From positions 611,168-675,167 of the forward strand of contig NZ_JHUW01000006.1 in NCBI RefSeq assembly GCF_000619825.1: a stretch of DNA of 64,000 nucleotides, in the 5' to 3' direction. Position 1 is the first letter of the stretch. Each line of letters starts with the position of its first letter. A model generated the notes under the pieces. That model was given only the letters and a program-made list of their open reading frames with translations. It was not told where the DNA came from and did not search any database. The translations under genes and the position numbers were made by a program. This document shows positions 51,147 to 59,516 of the stretch, piece after piece. This DNA is from Prevotella sp. MA2016. Its GTDB lineage: Bacteria > Bacteroidota > Bacteroidia > Bacteroidales > Bacteroidaceae.

Positions 51147-54100
51147 ATGATAAAGAATAGGTTAGTTGTATTCATACAGTTGGTTTTGTTAGTTGCCGAG
51201 GCAGGTGCGCAGTCTATTTGGGACAGCGCGCACCTGGCCCAGGTGAAATCCTGCCTGGAGCAGCCGGCCTATGCTACGGCCTATCACCAGCTGATAAGGA
51301 GTGCCGACAGGCTGATGACTGCCGAACCTGTGTCGGTGATGATGAAGGAGAAAGCAGCTGTGAGTGGCAATAAACACGATTATCTGAGTTTGTCGCGCTA
51401 CTATTGGCCTGATCCCAACGAACCGGATGGATTGCCTTATGTGGTGCGTGATGGCGAGTCGAATCCCGAACTCGAACATTATGATCGTCCCAAACTGGCC
51501 GAGATGGCTGGACGTGTAACCACCCTGGCGCTGGCATGGTACTTCAGTAACGACGAGCGCTATGCCCAGAAAGCTACCGAGCAGTTGCGGGCGTGGTTTA
51601 TCAATAAGCACACCCGTATGAATCCTCATCTGAACTATGCCCAAACCATCCCAGGTAAGTTTGGCGGTATGGGGCGCTGCTATGGGGTGATTGATGGCTA
51701 CTCTTTTGTAGAGATGCTGGATGCGGTGCAATTGTTAGAGCATTCAAAAGCGTTTACGGTCAACGATTCTAAAAGCATGAAGCGCTGGTTTGCCCAGTTC
51801 TTGAATTGGATACTGACCAGTAAGCAAGGTGTAGAGGAAGGGCAGCAGTTGAATAATCATTCTACGGCGCGCGATGTTCAGGTGATAGCCTATGCCAGAT
51901 ATGTGGATAATCAAAAGGTATTGAAACAGTATCTGAGTGAATTCTTTACCAAGCGGATGGTGGCGCAGATAGAACCTGATGGCAAACAGCCCCGTGAACT
52001 GCGTCGCACGTTGGCTTTCGGCTATTCGCAGTATAACCTGAGTCATATCATCGATGTGTTTCAGATAGCACGCGCCGCATCGTTCAGCATGCAGCCCGAA
52101 GCGCTTCCGCTGCTAGAGAAAGCTGCCGACTTCCTGGCCAAGTATTTAGGGAAGAAGGTGCAGGAGTGGCCTTATCAGCAGATTAGCGAGTGGGACTATA
52201 AGCAGAACCTGTTTGCCAAAGACCTGTATCGCTTGTATCTGTTGGATACGAAACGCTCTGATTATCTGCGTTTGGCGCAGCAGCATGTGGTGAAGCATTT
52301 TGCCGATAGGTTCTTCCTGTTGTATTATCGGCCAGGAAACATTGATCATGCCTTTGCAGCTGCCGACACACAGTTGCGCTACCTGCTGGAGAATACCGAG
52401 GCTGCTCGACAGCATGCGACCGACAAAAGTAAGATGATGCCACGCTGTGTGGAGAAAGACGGCTCTTTGCGTCTGGTTGGCATGCGCGACTGGTGCTCGG
52501 GCTTTTTCCCTGGCTCGCTATGGCAGATGTATGAGTACTCGAAAGATGATTTCTGGCGTGAAAAGGCAGCAGAGAACACGTGGCTGATTGAGAACGTGAA
52601 GTATCATGGCGGTACGCACGATCTGGGATTTATGATGTATAATTCGTTTGGTCAGGCTTATCGCTTGACTGGCGATCAGGCCTATCGTGATGTGGTGATC
52701 CAGTCGGCTAAGACACTTGCCACGCGTTTCAACGAGCGGGTGGGGTGTATCCGCAGCTGGAGTTGGGGCACGCCCGACCGTTGGCAGTTTGCTGTGATTA
52801 TCGACAATATGATTAATCTGGAACTGCTGTTCGAGGCGTCGCGACTCACCAACGACCGGCGCTATTACGACATGGCAGTGAGTCATGCCAATACCACACT
52901 GCGAAATCATTTCCGTGAGGACGGCTCGTCGTATCACGTGGTTGACTATAATCCCGAGAATGGTAAGGTCATCAAGCGTATCACCCATCAGGGACTGTTC
53001 GATGAGTCGGTGTGGAGTCGTGGTCAGGCGTGGGGGTTGTATGGGTTCACCATGTGCTATCGATATACCCATGATGAGGCGTATCTGCGCCAAGCTCAGA
53101 AAATTGCCCGTTTCTTCTTTGGACAGCAGCAGATGCCGACCGACCTGATACCTTATTGGGATATGCGCGATCCTGCCATTCCCAATGCTCCTCGCGACGC
53201 ATCGGCGGCAGCTGTCTTTGCATCGGGACTCTATGAACTGGCCACTTACTCTGATGCTCAACAGGCTCAGCAATATCGGCGTATCGCTGATAAAATCATC
53301 TCGTCTTTGTTGTCAGGATATCGGTCTGAACCTAATACCATGCAAGGCTTCCTGCTTCTACATTCTACAGGCAACTATCCTGCCAAAGATGAGATTGATG
53401 TGCCTATTAACTATGCCGATTATTATTTCCTGGAGGCGCTGCACCGCTCGGGCTGGCAGACGGCTGACTGGCCGACGAGGAGCCTGAACGATGGTTGGAC
53501 ATTCGAGGGAACACCCGTTAACCTGCCACATACGTGGAATGTCGATGCCTATACGGTGAAGGACTACCAAAAGGGTACTTTTACTTACGAGAGGCAACTG
53601 ATGTGGGAGCGAAACGACCATGAAACGTGGCTGAAGATAGATGCGGCCTTTAAACATGCCGAGGTGCTGGTTAACGGACATACCGTTGGCCAGCACGTGG
53701 GCGGTTATACGGCGTTTGCCTTTAACCTCACGCCTTATCTGCACGAAGGTGCTAATACGCTACAGGTAAAAGTTGGTAATCAGGATGAGACCATTGCCCC
53801 CATCTCGGCTGACTTTACCTTTATGGGCGGCATCTACCGTGATGTGTGGCTGGTAGAGAAGGCACCACAGCATTTTGAACTGTTGGATGGCGTGAACGTG
53901 ACTGCCGACACTTGTCAGGTGACTGTTGACTGTAGGGTGGTTGGGGCTGCCGACTGTGAGGTGACGACCAGATTGCTGGATGCCGAAGGACATCTGCTAT
54001 CGGAAAGTAGAAAACAGGCGGCAGATAGTATCCGCCTGGAATTACCCCTGCCCAAGCAGCCTCGACTGTGGTCGCCCGAAACACCTTACTTATATAAGGT

Positions 54101-55769
54101 GGTCACCACACTTCAACGTGGTGACGGTAAGGAGGTTTTCGATCGCGTGGAGCGTTATGTAGGTATCCGTTGGTATGCTTTCGATGCCCAGCGGGGATTT
54201 CTGCTGAATGGCCAGCCCTATAAACTACATGGTGTTTGTATTCACCAGGACCAGAAACCTTTCGGTATCGCACTCGATGACGACCAGCATCGTCGCGACT
54301 TCCGACTGATGAAGGAGATGGGCGTGAACTTTGTGCGCCTGGCACATTATCCGCAGGATGAGGCCCTGTTGGAGATGTGCGACCGCGAGGGTATGCTGGT
54401 ATGGGAGGAGATTCCTGTGGTGGATATCGTACCCGAAGGCGATGCCTTTGCCAAGAATTGCGAATGTCAGTTGCGTGAGATGATTCGTCAGCATAAGCAC
54501 CATACCTCTGTGATTCTCTGGGGCTATATGAATGAAATCCTGTTGCAGACGCAACGCCGTTATCAGGGGGCACAACTGGATGCTACCATTCAGCGCACAC
54601 TGCAATTGGCACGTCGCCTGGAGGATATCGTTCGTGAAGAAGACCCGACACGTGTGAGCGTGATGGCATTTCATGGTAGCAACGATTATAATAAGGTGGG
54701 CTTGAGTGATATCCCCCAGGTGGTGGGTTGGAACCTTTATCAGGGTTGGTATGGTTCGGATATGCATGATTTTGAGCGCTTCCTGGATCGCCAGCATCGT
54801 CAGCAGCCGTCGCATCCTATCATCGTGAGCGAGTATGGTGCAGGCAGCGACCGCCGACTGCATCAGCCTGTCAATGCCGTGGCGTTCGACTTCTCGATGG
54901 AATACCAGCAGCGTTACGCCGAGCATTACCTGCCTGTGATAGAACAAACACCCTATGTTTGTGGCGCTGCTTATTGGAACTTCATCGATTTTGCTTCGGC
55001 CAATCGTGATGAGTCGATGCCCCGCATTAACAATAAAGGTCTGGTAACCAACGACCGTAAGCCTAAGGACATTTATTATTTCTTCCAAGCCTCATGGTTG
55101 CCGAAACCGGTGGTTCACATTGCCACACGCGACTGGTCTGAACGTACTTCGTTTGAGTGCGTGATGCCTGTGAAAGTCTATTCAAACCAGTCGGAAGTAG
55201 AGCTGATACATAATGGCCGCTCGTTAGGCAGAAAGAAGGTTGAGAACCATCAGACCGTGTTTGATGTGGCTTTTGCCTGTGGCAGGAATACATTGCATGC
55301 CGTTGCTGACGGTGTGGAGGATATGACCATCGTAAATTATGCACAGCCTTCTGGCGAGATAGCTGTGAATGTGGGGAGTAACTGCTATTTCCAGTCGGAT
55401 GCCTCTGCACTTACTTGGTTGCCCGACCAGCCCTATAGCGAGGGTGGCTGGGGATATATTGGCGGTAAGGCCGTTCAAACGCAGACGGAGATACAGCTAA
55501 CGGCCGATGGACCGCTCTACCAGACCATGCGCGAGAATATGGAGGCTTATTGCTTTGACGTGCCGACTGGACGGTATGAGGTTGAACTGTTGCTGGTAGA
55601 ACCTCGCAAGTCCCAATCGTCGAGTGCTTATCTGTTAGGCCGACAGGATGCACGAGGTGGTGGTGTGGCTACACGACGCAGACTTTTTGTGAATCATACC
55701 GGTAGCCGTCTGGTGATTCCTATGGCATCGGTTACTGCTTTGTCGGGTATTAAAATAAGGAGATTATAA
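51147..55769 (+). CDS. Trifunctional fusion: alginate-lyase-type PL, GH88 unsaturated uronidase, GH2
   Basis: A 1540-residue secreted protein from the ATG at 51147 (an in-frame TTG lies at 51138). The signal peptide ends near EAGAQ. Domain 1 (about 25-395) is an (alpha/alpha) polysaccharide lyase of the alginate-lyase superfamily (PL5/PL38-like), with the catalytic Asn-His in N236-N237-H238-S and a Tyr near 293 in FGYSQYN. Domain 2 (about 430-770) is GH88: HDLGF (D492) and IIDNMIN (D553), 61 residues apart as in Bacillus unsaturated glucuronyl hydrolase, plus WSRGQAW. Domain 3 (about 775-1395) is GH2 with acid/base E1130 (WGYMNE) and nucleophile E1229 (SEYGAG). The tail (about 1400-1540) resembles malectin. 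The enzymes could act in sequence on one uronic-acid polysaccharide. Confidence 0.88.
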   Translation: MIKNRLVVFIQLVLLVAEAGAQSIWDSAHLAQVKSCLEQPAYATAYHQLIRSADRLMTAEPVSVMMKEKAAVSGNKHDYLSLSRYYWPDPNEPDGLPYVVRDGESNPELEHYDRPKLAEMAGRVTTLALAWYFSNDERYAQKATEQLRAWFINKHTRMNPHLNYAQTIPGKFGGMGRCYGVIDGYSFVEMLDAVQLLEHSKAFTVNDSKSMKRWFAQFLNWILTSKQGVEEGQQLNNHSTARDVQVIAYARYVDNQKVLKQYLSEFFTKRMVAQIEPDGKQPRELRRTLAFGYSQYNLSHIIDVFQIARAASFSMQPEALPLLEKAADFLAKYLGKKVQEWPYQQISEWDYKQNLFAKDLYRLYLLDTKRSDYLRLAQQHVVKHFADRFFLLYYRPGNIDHAFAAADTQLRYLLENTEAARQHATDKSKMMPRCVEKDGSLRLVGMRDWCSGFFPGSLWQMYEYSKDDFWREKAAENTWLIENVKYHGGTHDLGFMMYNSFGQAYRLTGDQAYRDVVIQSAKTLATRFNERVGCIRSWSWGTPDRWQFAVIIDNMINLELLFEASRLTNDRRYYDMAVSHANTTLRNHFREDGSSYHVVDYNPENGKVIKRITHQGLFDESVWSRGQAWGLYGFTMCYRYTHDEAYLRQAQKIARFFFGQQQMPTDLIPYWDMRDPAIPNAPRDASAAAVFASGLYELATYSDAQQAQQYRRIADKIISSLLSGYRSEPNTMQGFLLLHSTGNYPAKDEIDVPINYADYYFLEALHRSGWQTADWPTRSLNDGWTFEGTPVNLPHTWNVDAYTVKDYQKGTFTYERQLMWERNDHETWLKIDAAFKHAEVLVNGHTVGQHVGGYTAFAFNLTPYLHEGANTLQVKVGNQDETIAPISADFTFMGGIYRDVWLVEKAPQHFELLDGVNVTADTCQVTVDCRVVGAADCEVTTRLLDAEGHLLSESRKQAADSIRLELPLPKQPRLWSPETPYLYKVVTTLQRGDGKEVFDRVERYVGIRWYAFDAQRGFLLNGQPYKLHGVCIHQDQKPFGIALDDDQHRRDFRLMKEMGVNFVRLAHYPQDEALLEMCDREGMLVWEEIPVVDIVPEGDAFAKNCECQLREMIRQHKHHTSVILWGYMNEILLQTQRRYQGAQLDATIQRTLQLARRLEDIVREEDPTRVSVMAFHGSNDYNKVGLSDIPQVVGWNLYQGWYGSDMHDFERFLDRQHRQQPSHPIIVSEYGAGSDRRLHQPVNAVAFDFSMEYQQRYAEHYLPVIEQTPYVCGAAYWNFIDFASANRDESMPRINNKGLVTNDRKPKDIYYFFQASWLPKPVVHIATRDWSERTSFECVMPVKVYSNQSEVELIHNGRSLGRKKVENHQTVFDVAFACGRNTLHAVADGVEDMTIVNYAQPSGEIAVNVGSNCYFQSDASALTWLPDQPYSEGGWGYIGGKAVQTQTEIQLTADGPLYQTMRENMEAYCFDVPTGRYEVELLLVEPRKSQSSSAYLLGRQDARGGGVATRRRLFVNHTGSRLVIPMASVTALSGIKIRRL

Positions 55770-55770
55770 T

Positions 55771-57990
55771 ATGTTGAAACATTCTTTTCGATTCATACTT
55801 GCGGCCTGTGTGCTGGCGACTTCTGCCAGCGCGCAGGTTAAACTTTGTGTTGATGCCGGTTGGCAGTTTGCACGCCAGGATGCGGCTCATGCGTGGCAGT
55901 CGGTAAACCTGCCTCATTGCTATAATGCCCTCGATGGGGTGAACCCTGATGTGAAATATTATCAGGGCGCGGGCTGGTATCGTACCACGTTACAGGTTGC
56001 GAATCCGTATCCTGGAGGGTATACGCTACTGGAGTTTGAAGGCGCAGGACAGAAAACCGAGGTGTATGTGGATACGATGCTGGTTGGCACACATGTGGGT
56101 GGCTACGACCGTTGGACGGTTGATATCACACGTTATGGCAATGGCCGACTGCCTGTGGTGGTGCGCTGCGATAACAGTCGCGATGTGCAGATGATACCTT
56201 CGGACCTCTCAGATTTCTGTCTTTATGGTGGCCTCTATCGTCACGTCAATCTGTTGTATATGCCCAAGCAGTATATCGAAGATGTACGTATCGATGTGTG
56301 TGGAAACCAGGTGGTCATCGATCAGCAGTACCCACTCCAGGTAGAAATCATGGCGCCTGATGGCAAACGCGTGTTTAAGGGTACCAACCGTCGACCGATT
56401 ACCATTAGGAAGCCTGTGCTTTGGGATGTGGATCATCCCCAACTCTATACGGCTCGCATCCGTTATGGTGAGCAGCAGATAGAGAAACATTTTGGATTGC
56501 GTACATTCGAGTTTAAAACGCATGGACCGTTCTATCTCAATGGTCGCCGTTTGTTGCTCAATGGTACCCACCGCCATGAAGACCATGCCGGGGTAGGGGC
56601 TGCCATGACCGACGAGCAGATTCGTCGTGAGATGCAACAAATCAAGGATATGGGGGCAAACTTTATCCGTTTGGGACATTATCAGCAGAATGATCTGGTG
56701 CTACAGTTGTGCGACTCGCTGGGCTTACTGGTATGGGAAGAGATTCCCTGGTGCCGAGGCGGAGTGGGGGGCGAGCGCTATCAGGCACAGGCGCATCGCA
56801 TGCTGACCAATATGATTCAGCAACATCGCCATCACCCTTCGGTGATTCTCTGGGGCTTAGGTAATGAGAACGACTGGCCGGGCGATTTCGGGACGAAGGT
56901 GGACACCCTGGGCATCCGACGGTTGATGACTTCGCTGAATACCTTGGCGCATCAGTTGGATGCTAATCGCCTCACTACCATTCGGCGCTGTGATTTCTGT
57001 GCCGACATCGTGGATGTATATTCGCCTTCCATCTGGGCCGGTTGGTATGCACGTAGGTTTACCGATTATCGCGAGATGGAACAGACGGCTATCAACCGTT
57101 TTCCGCGTTTCTTACATGCCGAATGGGGCGGTGACAGTCATGCTGGGCGCCATGCAGAAAGCGGATTTGACATAGAAGCTGGCGACAGAAATGGCGATTG
57201 GTCGGAGAGTTATATGGTGCGATTATTTGACTGGCATCTGAAAGAACAGGCACAGATGCCCAACCTGACGGGGTCGGCTTTCTGGACTTTTAAGGACTTT
57301 TGTACCCCCTTGCGCCCCAATAACCCGATACCCTATGTAAATCAGAAGGGCGTTTGCCAGCGCGATGGCACACCTAAGGAGAGCTATTATGTGTTTCAGA
57401 GTTATTGGTCGAAAAAACCGATGCTGCATATCTATGGACATACCTGGCCTATCCGCTGGGGCAATGAGGGCGAACAGAAAGAGGTGCTGGTATATTCTAA
57501 CGAACCCGAGGTGGAACTCTTTGTCAACGGCGTTTCGTATGGTAAGAAACAGCGCTCTTTGACCGATTATCCCGCACAGGGTTTTCATTGGATGGTGCCG
57601 TTTGTGGCTGGGAAGAATCACATCCGTGCGGTGTCGGGGCGCCTGACTGATGAGATCACATGCGACTACCAAACGGCCAAATGGGGCGCACCTGCACAGA
57701 TTAAACTGACCTGTCAGGATGGTTTGGTGACAGCGCAGATATGCGACCAAGATGGGGTGCCTTGTTTGGATTCAAAGGATTGGGTGGAGTTTTCGATGGT
57801 TGGCGATGGTTTGATGCATCAGAACGAAGGTACCAACACTGGTTCTTATCGCATCCAAGCTGCCAATGGCAGAGCTGCCATTCGTGTGGATATCAAGGGC
57901 AAAATGATAGTTTCTGCAAGGTTATCTCATACTTCTTCGATAGTAAAACAACTTGTTTTGTGCTCTAAAACAATACATTTTACAAGGTAA
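55771..57990 (+). CDS. GH2 beta-galactosidase/beta-glucuronidase-type hydrolase with repeat-encoded tail
   Basis: A 739-residue secreted GH2 enzyme, signal peptide to about SASAQ (residue 22). It has the sugar-binding jelly roll (23-160, YYQGAGWYRTTL), the Ig-like domain, the TIM barrel with acid/base E366 (WGLGNEND) and nucleophile E451 (HAEWGG), and C-terminal Ig-like domains (DUF4982-type, then an invasin-like domain at about 640-718). Family activities include beta-galactosidase and beta-glucuronidase. It starts 1 bp after the fusion gene's stop. The last 14 residues (about 726-739) are encoded by the 22-bp repeat array at 57945-58032, so the native C-terminus may have been replaced. Confidence 0.88.
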   Translation: MLKHSFRFILAACVLATSASAQVKLCVDAGWQFARQDAAHAWQSVNLPHCYNALDGVNPDVKYYQGAGWYRTTLQVANPYPGGYTLLEFEGAGQKTEVYVDTMLVGTHVGGYDRWTVDITRYGNGRLPVVVRCDNSRDVQMIPSDLSDFCLYGGLYRHVNLLYMPKQYIEDVRIDVCGNQVVIDQQYPLQVEIMAPDGKRVFKGTNRRPITIRKPVLWDVDHPQLYTARIRYGEQQIEKHFGLRTFEFKTHGPFYLNGRRLLLNGTHRHEDHAGVGAAMTDEQIRREMQQIKDMGANFIRLGHYQQNDLVLQLCDSLGLLVWEEIPWCRGGVGGERYQAQAHRMLTNMIQQHRHHPSVILWGLGNENDWPGDFGTKVDTLGIRRLMTSLNTLAHQLDANRLTTIRRCDFCADIVDVYSPSIWAGWYARRFTDYREMEQTAINRFPRFLHAEWGGDSHAGRHAESGFDIEAGDRNGDWSESYMVRLFDWHLKEQAQMPNLTGSAFWTFKDFCTPLRPNNPIPYVNQKGVCQRDGTPKESYYVFQSYWSKKPMLHIYGHTWPIRWGNEGEQKEVLVYSNEPEVELFVNGVSYGKKQRSLTDYPAQGFHWMVPFVAGKNHIRAVSGRLTDEITCDYQTAKWGAPAQIKLTCQDGLVTAQICDQDGVPCLDSKDWVEFSMVGDGLMHQNEGTNTGSYRIQAANGRAAIRVDIKGKMIVSARLSHTSSIVKQLVLCSKTIHFTR

Positions 57991-58032
57991 AACAATAGAT
58001 TTTAGATAGCAAAACAAGTTGTTTTGTTGTGA
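57945..58032. repeat. Four-unit 22-bp tandem array (AAAACAA-N4-TTTT-N7)
   Basis: AAAACAA begins at 57945, 57967, 57989 and 58011, exactly 22 bp apart, each followed four bases later by TTTT. Units 1 and 4 contain the palindrome AAAACAA-S-TTGTTTT, in complementary centres. The inner units are imperfect (AAAACAATACATTTT and AAAACAATAGATTTT). The first two units lie in the end of the GH2 coding region. Confidence 0.9.
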
Positions 58033-58049
58033 AAGATGATAAGAAAAAG

Positions 58050-58080
58050 AGAGTGATGGTTTGAAATTACCTATCACTCT
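58050..58080. terminator. Hairpin terminator between convergent PUL2 and rseP operons
   Basis: AGAGTGATGG (58050-58059) pairs with CCTATCACTCT (58070-58080) with one bulge around a 10-nt loop. A second small stem, GTATC-TTATT-GATAC, is at 58082-58096. It lies between the GH2 stop (57990) and the rseP stop (58103) and could serve both directions. Confidence 0.7.
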
Positions 58081-58102
58081 CGTATCTTATTGATACAAAA
58101 AA

Positions 58103-59488
58103 CTACATGTAACCTAACCAACGAAGAATGTCGTTGAGGTTGGCAAATACCATCAGTAGGATGAGCAATCCAAAACCGAAATATTCGGCACGGATCATGA
58201 AAGTCTCTGATGGCTTTCTGCGGGTAATCATCTCATAAAACAGGAACAGCACATGTCCACCGTCCAATGCTGGGATGGGCAGGATGTTCATGAAGGCGAG
58301 GATGATGCTCAGGAAGGCAGTCATCTTCCAGAACAGATACCAATCCCATACGGGTGGGAACAGACTACCGATAGCTCCGAAACCGCCAATCGACTTTGCA
58401 CCGTCAGCTGTAAACACATATTTCATGTCGCCTACATAACCCTTCAGCACATTCAAACCATAGGCAATACCTGCGGGGAAACTCTCAAAGAAACCATACT
58501 CCTTGGTAACGGGCTTGTAGAGACCGGCGATGGTCTGCACAAAGAAACCAAGCTTCAGGTCGGGTGTCAGGGTGATGGTGGCTGTGTCCTGTGCTTCGCC
58601 GCGAGCGAAGATGATGGTTGCGGTGCGAATCTTCAAGCTGTCGGCCTGTGACTTGGCATCGGTCATCATATCCTCGAGCACACCGAGCTGGTCGATAAAC
58701 TCATTATAGCTATCCACGGGCTTGCCGTTGATGCCCACAATCTGATCACCTTTTTTGAGTCCAATCTGTGCGGCAGGTGAATTGTCGGCGACGCTATCTA
58801 CAGTAGCAGGAATCAAGGGGCGTACAAACGATGGTTCTGCCTTAAGCATGCCCAACAGGTTGATGTCTCCTGGCAGACTGATGCTCATCTCCTTGCCATC
58901 ACGGATGATGTCGGCACGGGTAGCCTCACTCAGGGCACGGTACATATCAGCAGAAAAGTCCTTGAACTCGCCGTTCTCGGTACCTACCAGAATATCACCA
59001 TCCTTAAAGCCATACTGCTTGGCTTCGGTGTTGAACTTCATACCCAGGGTCATGTTCTTGGTGGGGATATAGGTGTCGCCCCAGTAGAACAGAATCATTG
59101 AATAGATGAAGAGAGCCAACAGGAAGTTGACCAGCACACCACCAATCATCACCAACAGGCGCTGCCAGGCGGGTTTGCTGCGGAACTCCCAAGGTTGGGC
59201 GGGTTGTTTCATCTGTTCGGTATCAAAACTCTCATCAATCATTCCGGCAATCTTACAGTAGCCGCCCAGGGGCAACCAGCCCACACCATACTGCGTGTCG
59301 CTGTTCTTGGGCTTGAACTTAAACAGACTGCCGTCCCACTTCCAGATGGAGGGGTCGAAGAAGAGATAGAACTTCTCTACACGGATGCCAAAGAGCTTGG
59401 CAAAGAAGAAGTGGCCACCCTCATGGAGCAGCACCAGCAGGCCAATGGCCAGCATGAATTGTAAAAGTCTAATTAAAAATATTTCCAT
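58103..59488 (-). CDS. rseP: RIP metalloprotease RseP (site-2 protease)
   Basis: A 461-residue inner-membrane zinc protease from the ATG at 59488 (MEIFLIR); an upstream in-frame TTG lies inside the 7-bp repeat. The zinc motif HEGGH (H22, E23, H26) is in the first helix, PDZ-type domains occupy the periplasmic loop (about 140-310, with GLKKGDQIVGINGKPV), and the third zinc ligand lies in the C-terminal ALDGGHVLF. It cleaves membrane-bound anti-sigma factors and signal peptide remnants. It is last in the six-gene operon with dxr upstream. Confidence 0.93.
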   Translation of the reverse strand: MEIFLIRLLQFMLAIGLLVLLHEGGHFFFAKLFGIRVEKFYLFFDPSIWKWDGSLFKFKPKNSDTQYGVGWLPLGGYCKIAGMIDESFDTEQMKQPAQPWEFRSKPAWQRLLVMIGGVLVNFLLALFIYSMILFYWGDTYIPTKNMTLGMKFNTEAKQYGFKDGDILVGTENGEFKDFSADMYRALSEATRADIIRDGKEMSISLPGDINLLGMLKAEPSFVRPLIPATVDSVADNSPAAQIGLKKGDQIVGINGKPVDSYNEFIDQLGVLEDMMTDAKSQADSLKIRTATIIFARGEAQDTATITLTPDLKLGFFVQTIAGLYKPVTKEYGFFESFPAGIAYGLNVLKGYVGDMKYVFTADGAKSIGGFGAIGSLFPPVWDWYLFWKMTAFLSIILAFMNILPIPALDGGHVLFLFYEMITRRKPSETFMIRAEYFGFGLLILLMVFANLNDILRWLGYM

Positions 59489-59516
59489 TTCAATGTTCAA
59501 TATTCAATGTTCAACG
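59489..59516 (-). repeat. Four-copy 7-bp tandem repeat (TTGAANA on coding strand) between dxr and rseP
   Basis: On the plus strand TTCAA begins at 59489, 59496, 59503 and 59510, an exact 7-bp period. It fills the whole spacer between the dxr stop (59511-59513) and the rseP ATG (59488). Confidence 0.9.

Noticed and set aside
54225..55088. A 287-codon open frame on the minus strand
   Set aside because: It is antisense to the GH2 domain of the fusion protein, with no promoter or ribosome-binding context.
57945..58032. CRISPR array
   Set aside because: The 22-bp units abut each other without spacers of constant length, the conserved part is only about 11 bases, and no cas gene is near.
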